Shown: positions 5,167 to 5,437 of the stretch, in pieces | Numbering within the stretch: the stretch's first letter is position 1 | Layout of the letters: each line of letters begins with the position of its first letter | Assembly (NCBI GenBank): GCA_947573465.1 | Contig: CANPET010000135.1 | Span: 1 to 5,437 of the forward strand | Direction of reading: 5' to 3' | Length of the DNA: 5,437 bases | Source: an uncultured Eubacterium sp. | GTDB taxonomy: Bacteria > Bacillota > Clostridia > Lachnospirales > Lachnospiraceae | Program-made: the position numbers and the translations under genes | Notes under the pieces: generated by a model | Told to the model about the DNA's origin: nothing | What the model saw: the letters and a program-made list of their open reading frames with translations, nothing else | Databases searched by the model: none

Positions 5167-5437
5167 ATGAAGGCAGGGAAACGGATTATCATGATACAGA
5201 TATCAGGCTTTGCTCTTTTGAAGGCTTTGTTGCTACTTTACTATTCTTATTTGAACCAGAGTCATGATATTGGTTTTTGGATGATGATTTCTGGCGGCAT
5301 AGGGGTGGCGGAAAGCAGGTATATCATTAATGTTGTCATTCATATTTTGCCGGATTTTCTTTTTTACCATTATGTATGTAGTAAATATATCAGGCAGTTA
5401 AAAGAGAATTATGTATATATTTTTGTCAGGGAAAAGA
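5167..5437 (+). CDS. Third membrane protein, N-terminal part (runs off the window)
   Basis: Open frame of 90 codons that continues past the window end. The ATG lies six bases after GGGGGGAG at 5153-5160 and 20 bases after the previous stop, so it belongs to the same operon. The visible part has a basic start (MKAGKR), a hydrophobic segment at about 12-29, a predicted outside loop, and a second hydrophobic segment at about 53-72, followed by CSKYIRQLKENYVYIFVREK. That basic, aromatic stretch after the second helix again fits the cytoplasmic loop of ABC-2-like permease subunits, as in the two genes before it. No ATPase signature occurs in the visible part. Function and full length cannot be given. 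Confidence 0.7.
   Translation, partial: MKAGKRIIMIQISGFALLKALLLLYYSYLNQSHDIGFWMMISGGIGVAESRYIINVVIHILPDFLFYHYVCSKYIRQLKENYVYIFVREK

Overview
The window looks like Clostridia DNA, most likely from a Lachnospiraceae-type gut Firmicute. It is AT-rich, every gene lies on the + strand, genes are tightly packed with strong GGAGG-type ribosome sites, and the centre is a clostridial agr (cyclic peptide quorum-sensing) locus. No rRNA, tRNA, CRISPR array, IS element or phage gene is visible.

Layout: bases 1-107 are a short leader with a weak candidate promoter. Bases 108-2143 encode a two-component pair in which a LytTR response regulator (AgrA-like) is followed, with a one-base overlap, by a 433-residue polytopic sensor kinase (AgrC-like). 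Bases 2144-2293 are a non-coding gap with a perfect 13-bp direct repeat at a 20-bp period, placed 5 bp upstream of a good promoter candidate. This matches the geometry of LytTR-regulator binding sites. Bases 2294-3009 encode AgrB (membrane peptidase with the His/Cys pair) and a 45-residue AgrD precursor coupled by an ATGA overlap. Bases 3010-3123 hold two small palindromes and a possible promoter. Bases 3124-3525 encode a 133-residue exported protein of unknown function that resembles DUF2712-type small secreted proteins. Bases 3526-3645 hold a perfect 14-bp inverted repeat with a 19-base loop. From 3646 to the window end there are three consecutive membrane protein genes resembling subunits of an ABC-2-like transporter; the third is cut by the window edge. 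No ATPase is seen inside the window.

Proposed working (inference): AgrD is cut and cyclised by AgrB into a peptide with a five-residue thiolactone ring. AgrC senses it and phosphorylates AgrA, and AgrA binds the direct repeat to raise agrBD transcription in a positive loop. The secreted protein and the transporter-like membrane proteins are the obvious candidate outputs because they follow in the same direction. Gene order is A-C-B-D, unlike the B-D-C-A order of staphylococci.
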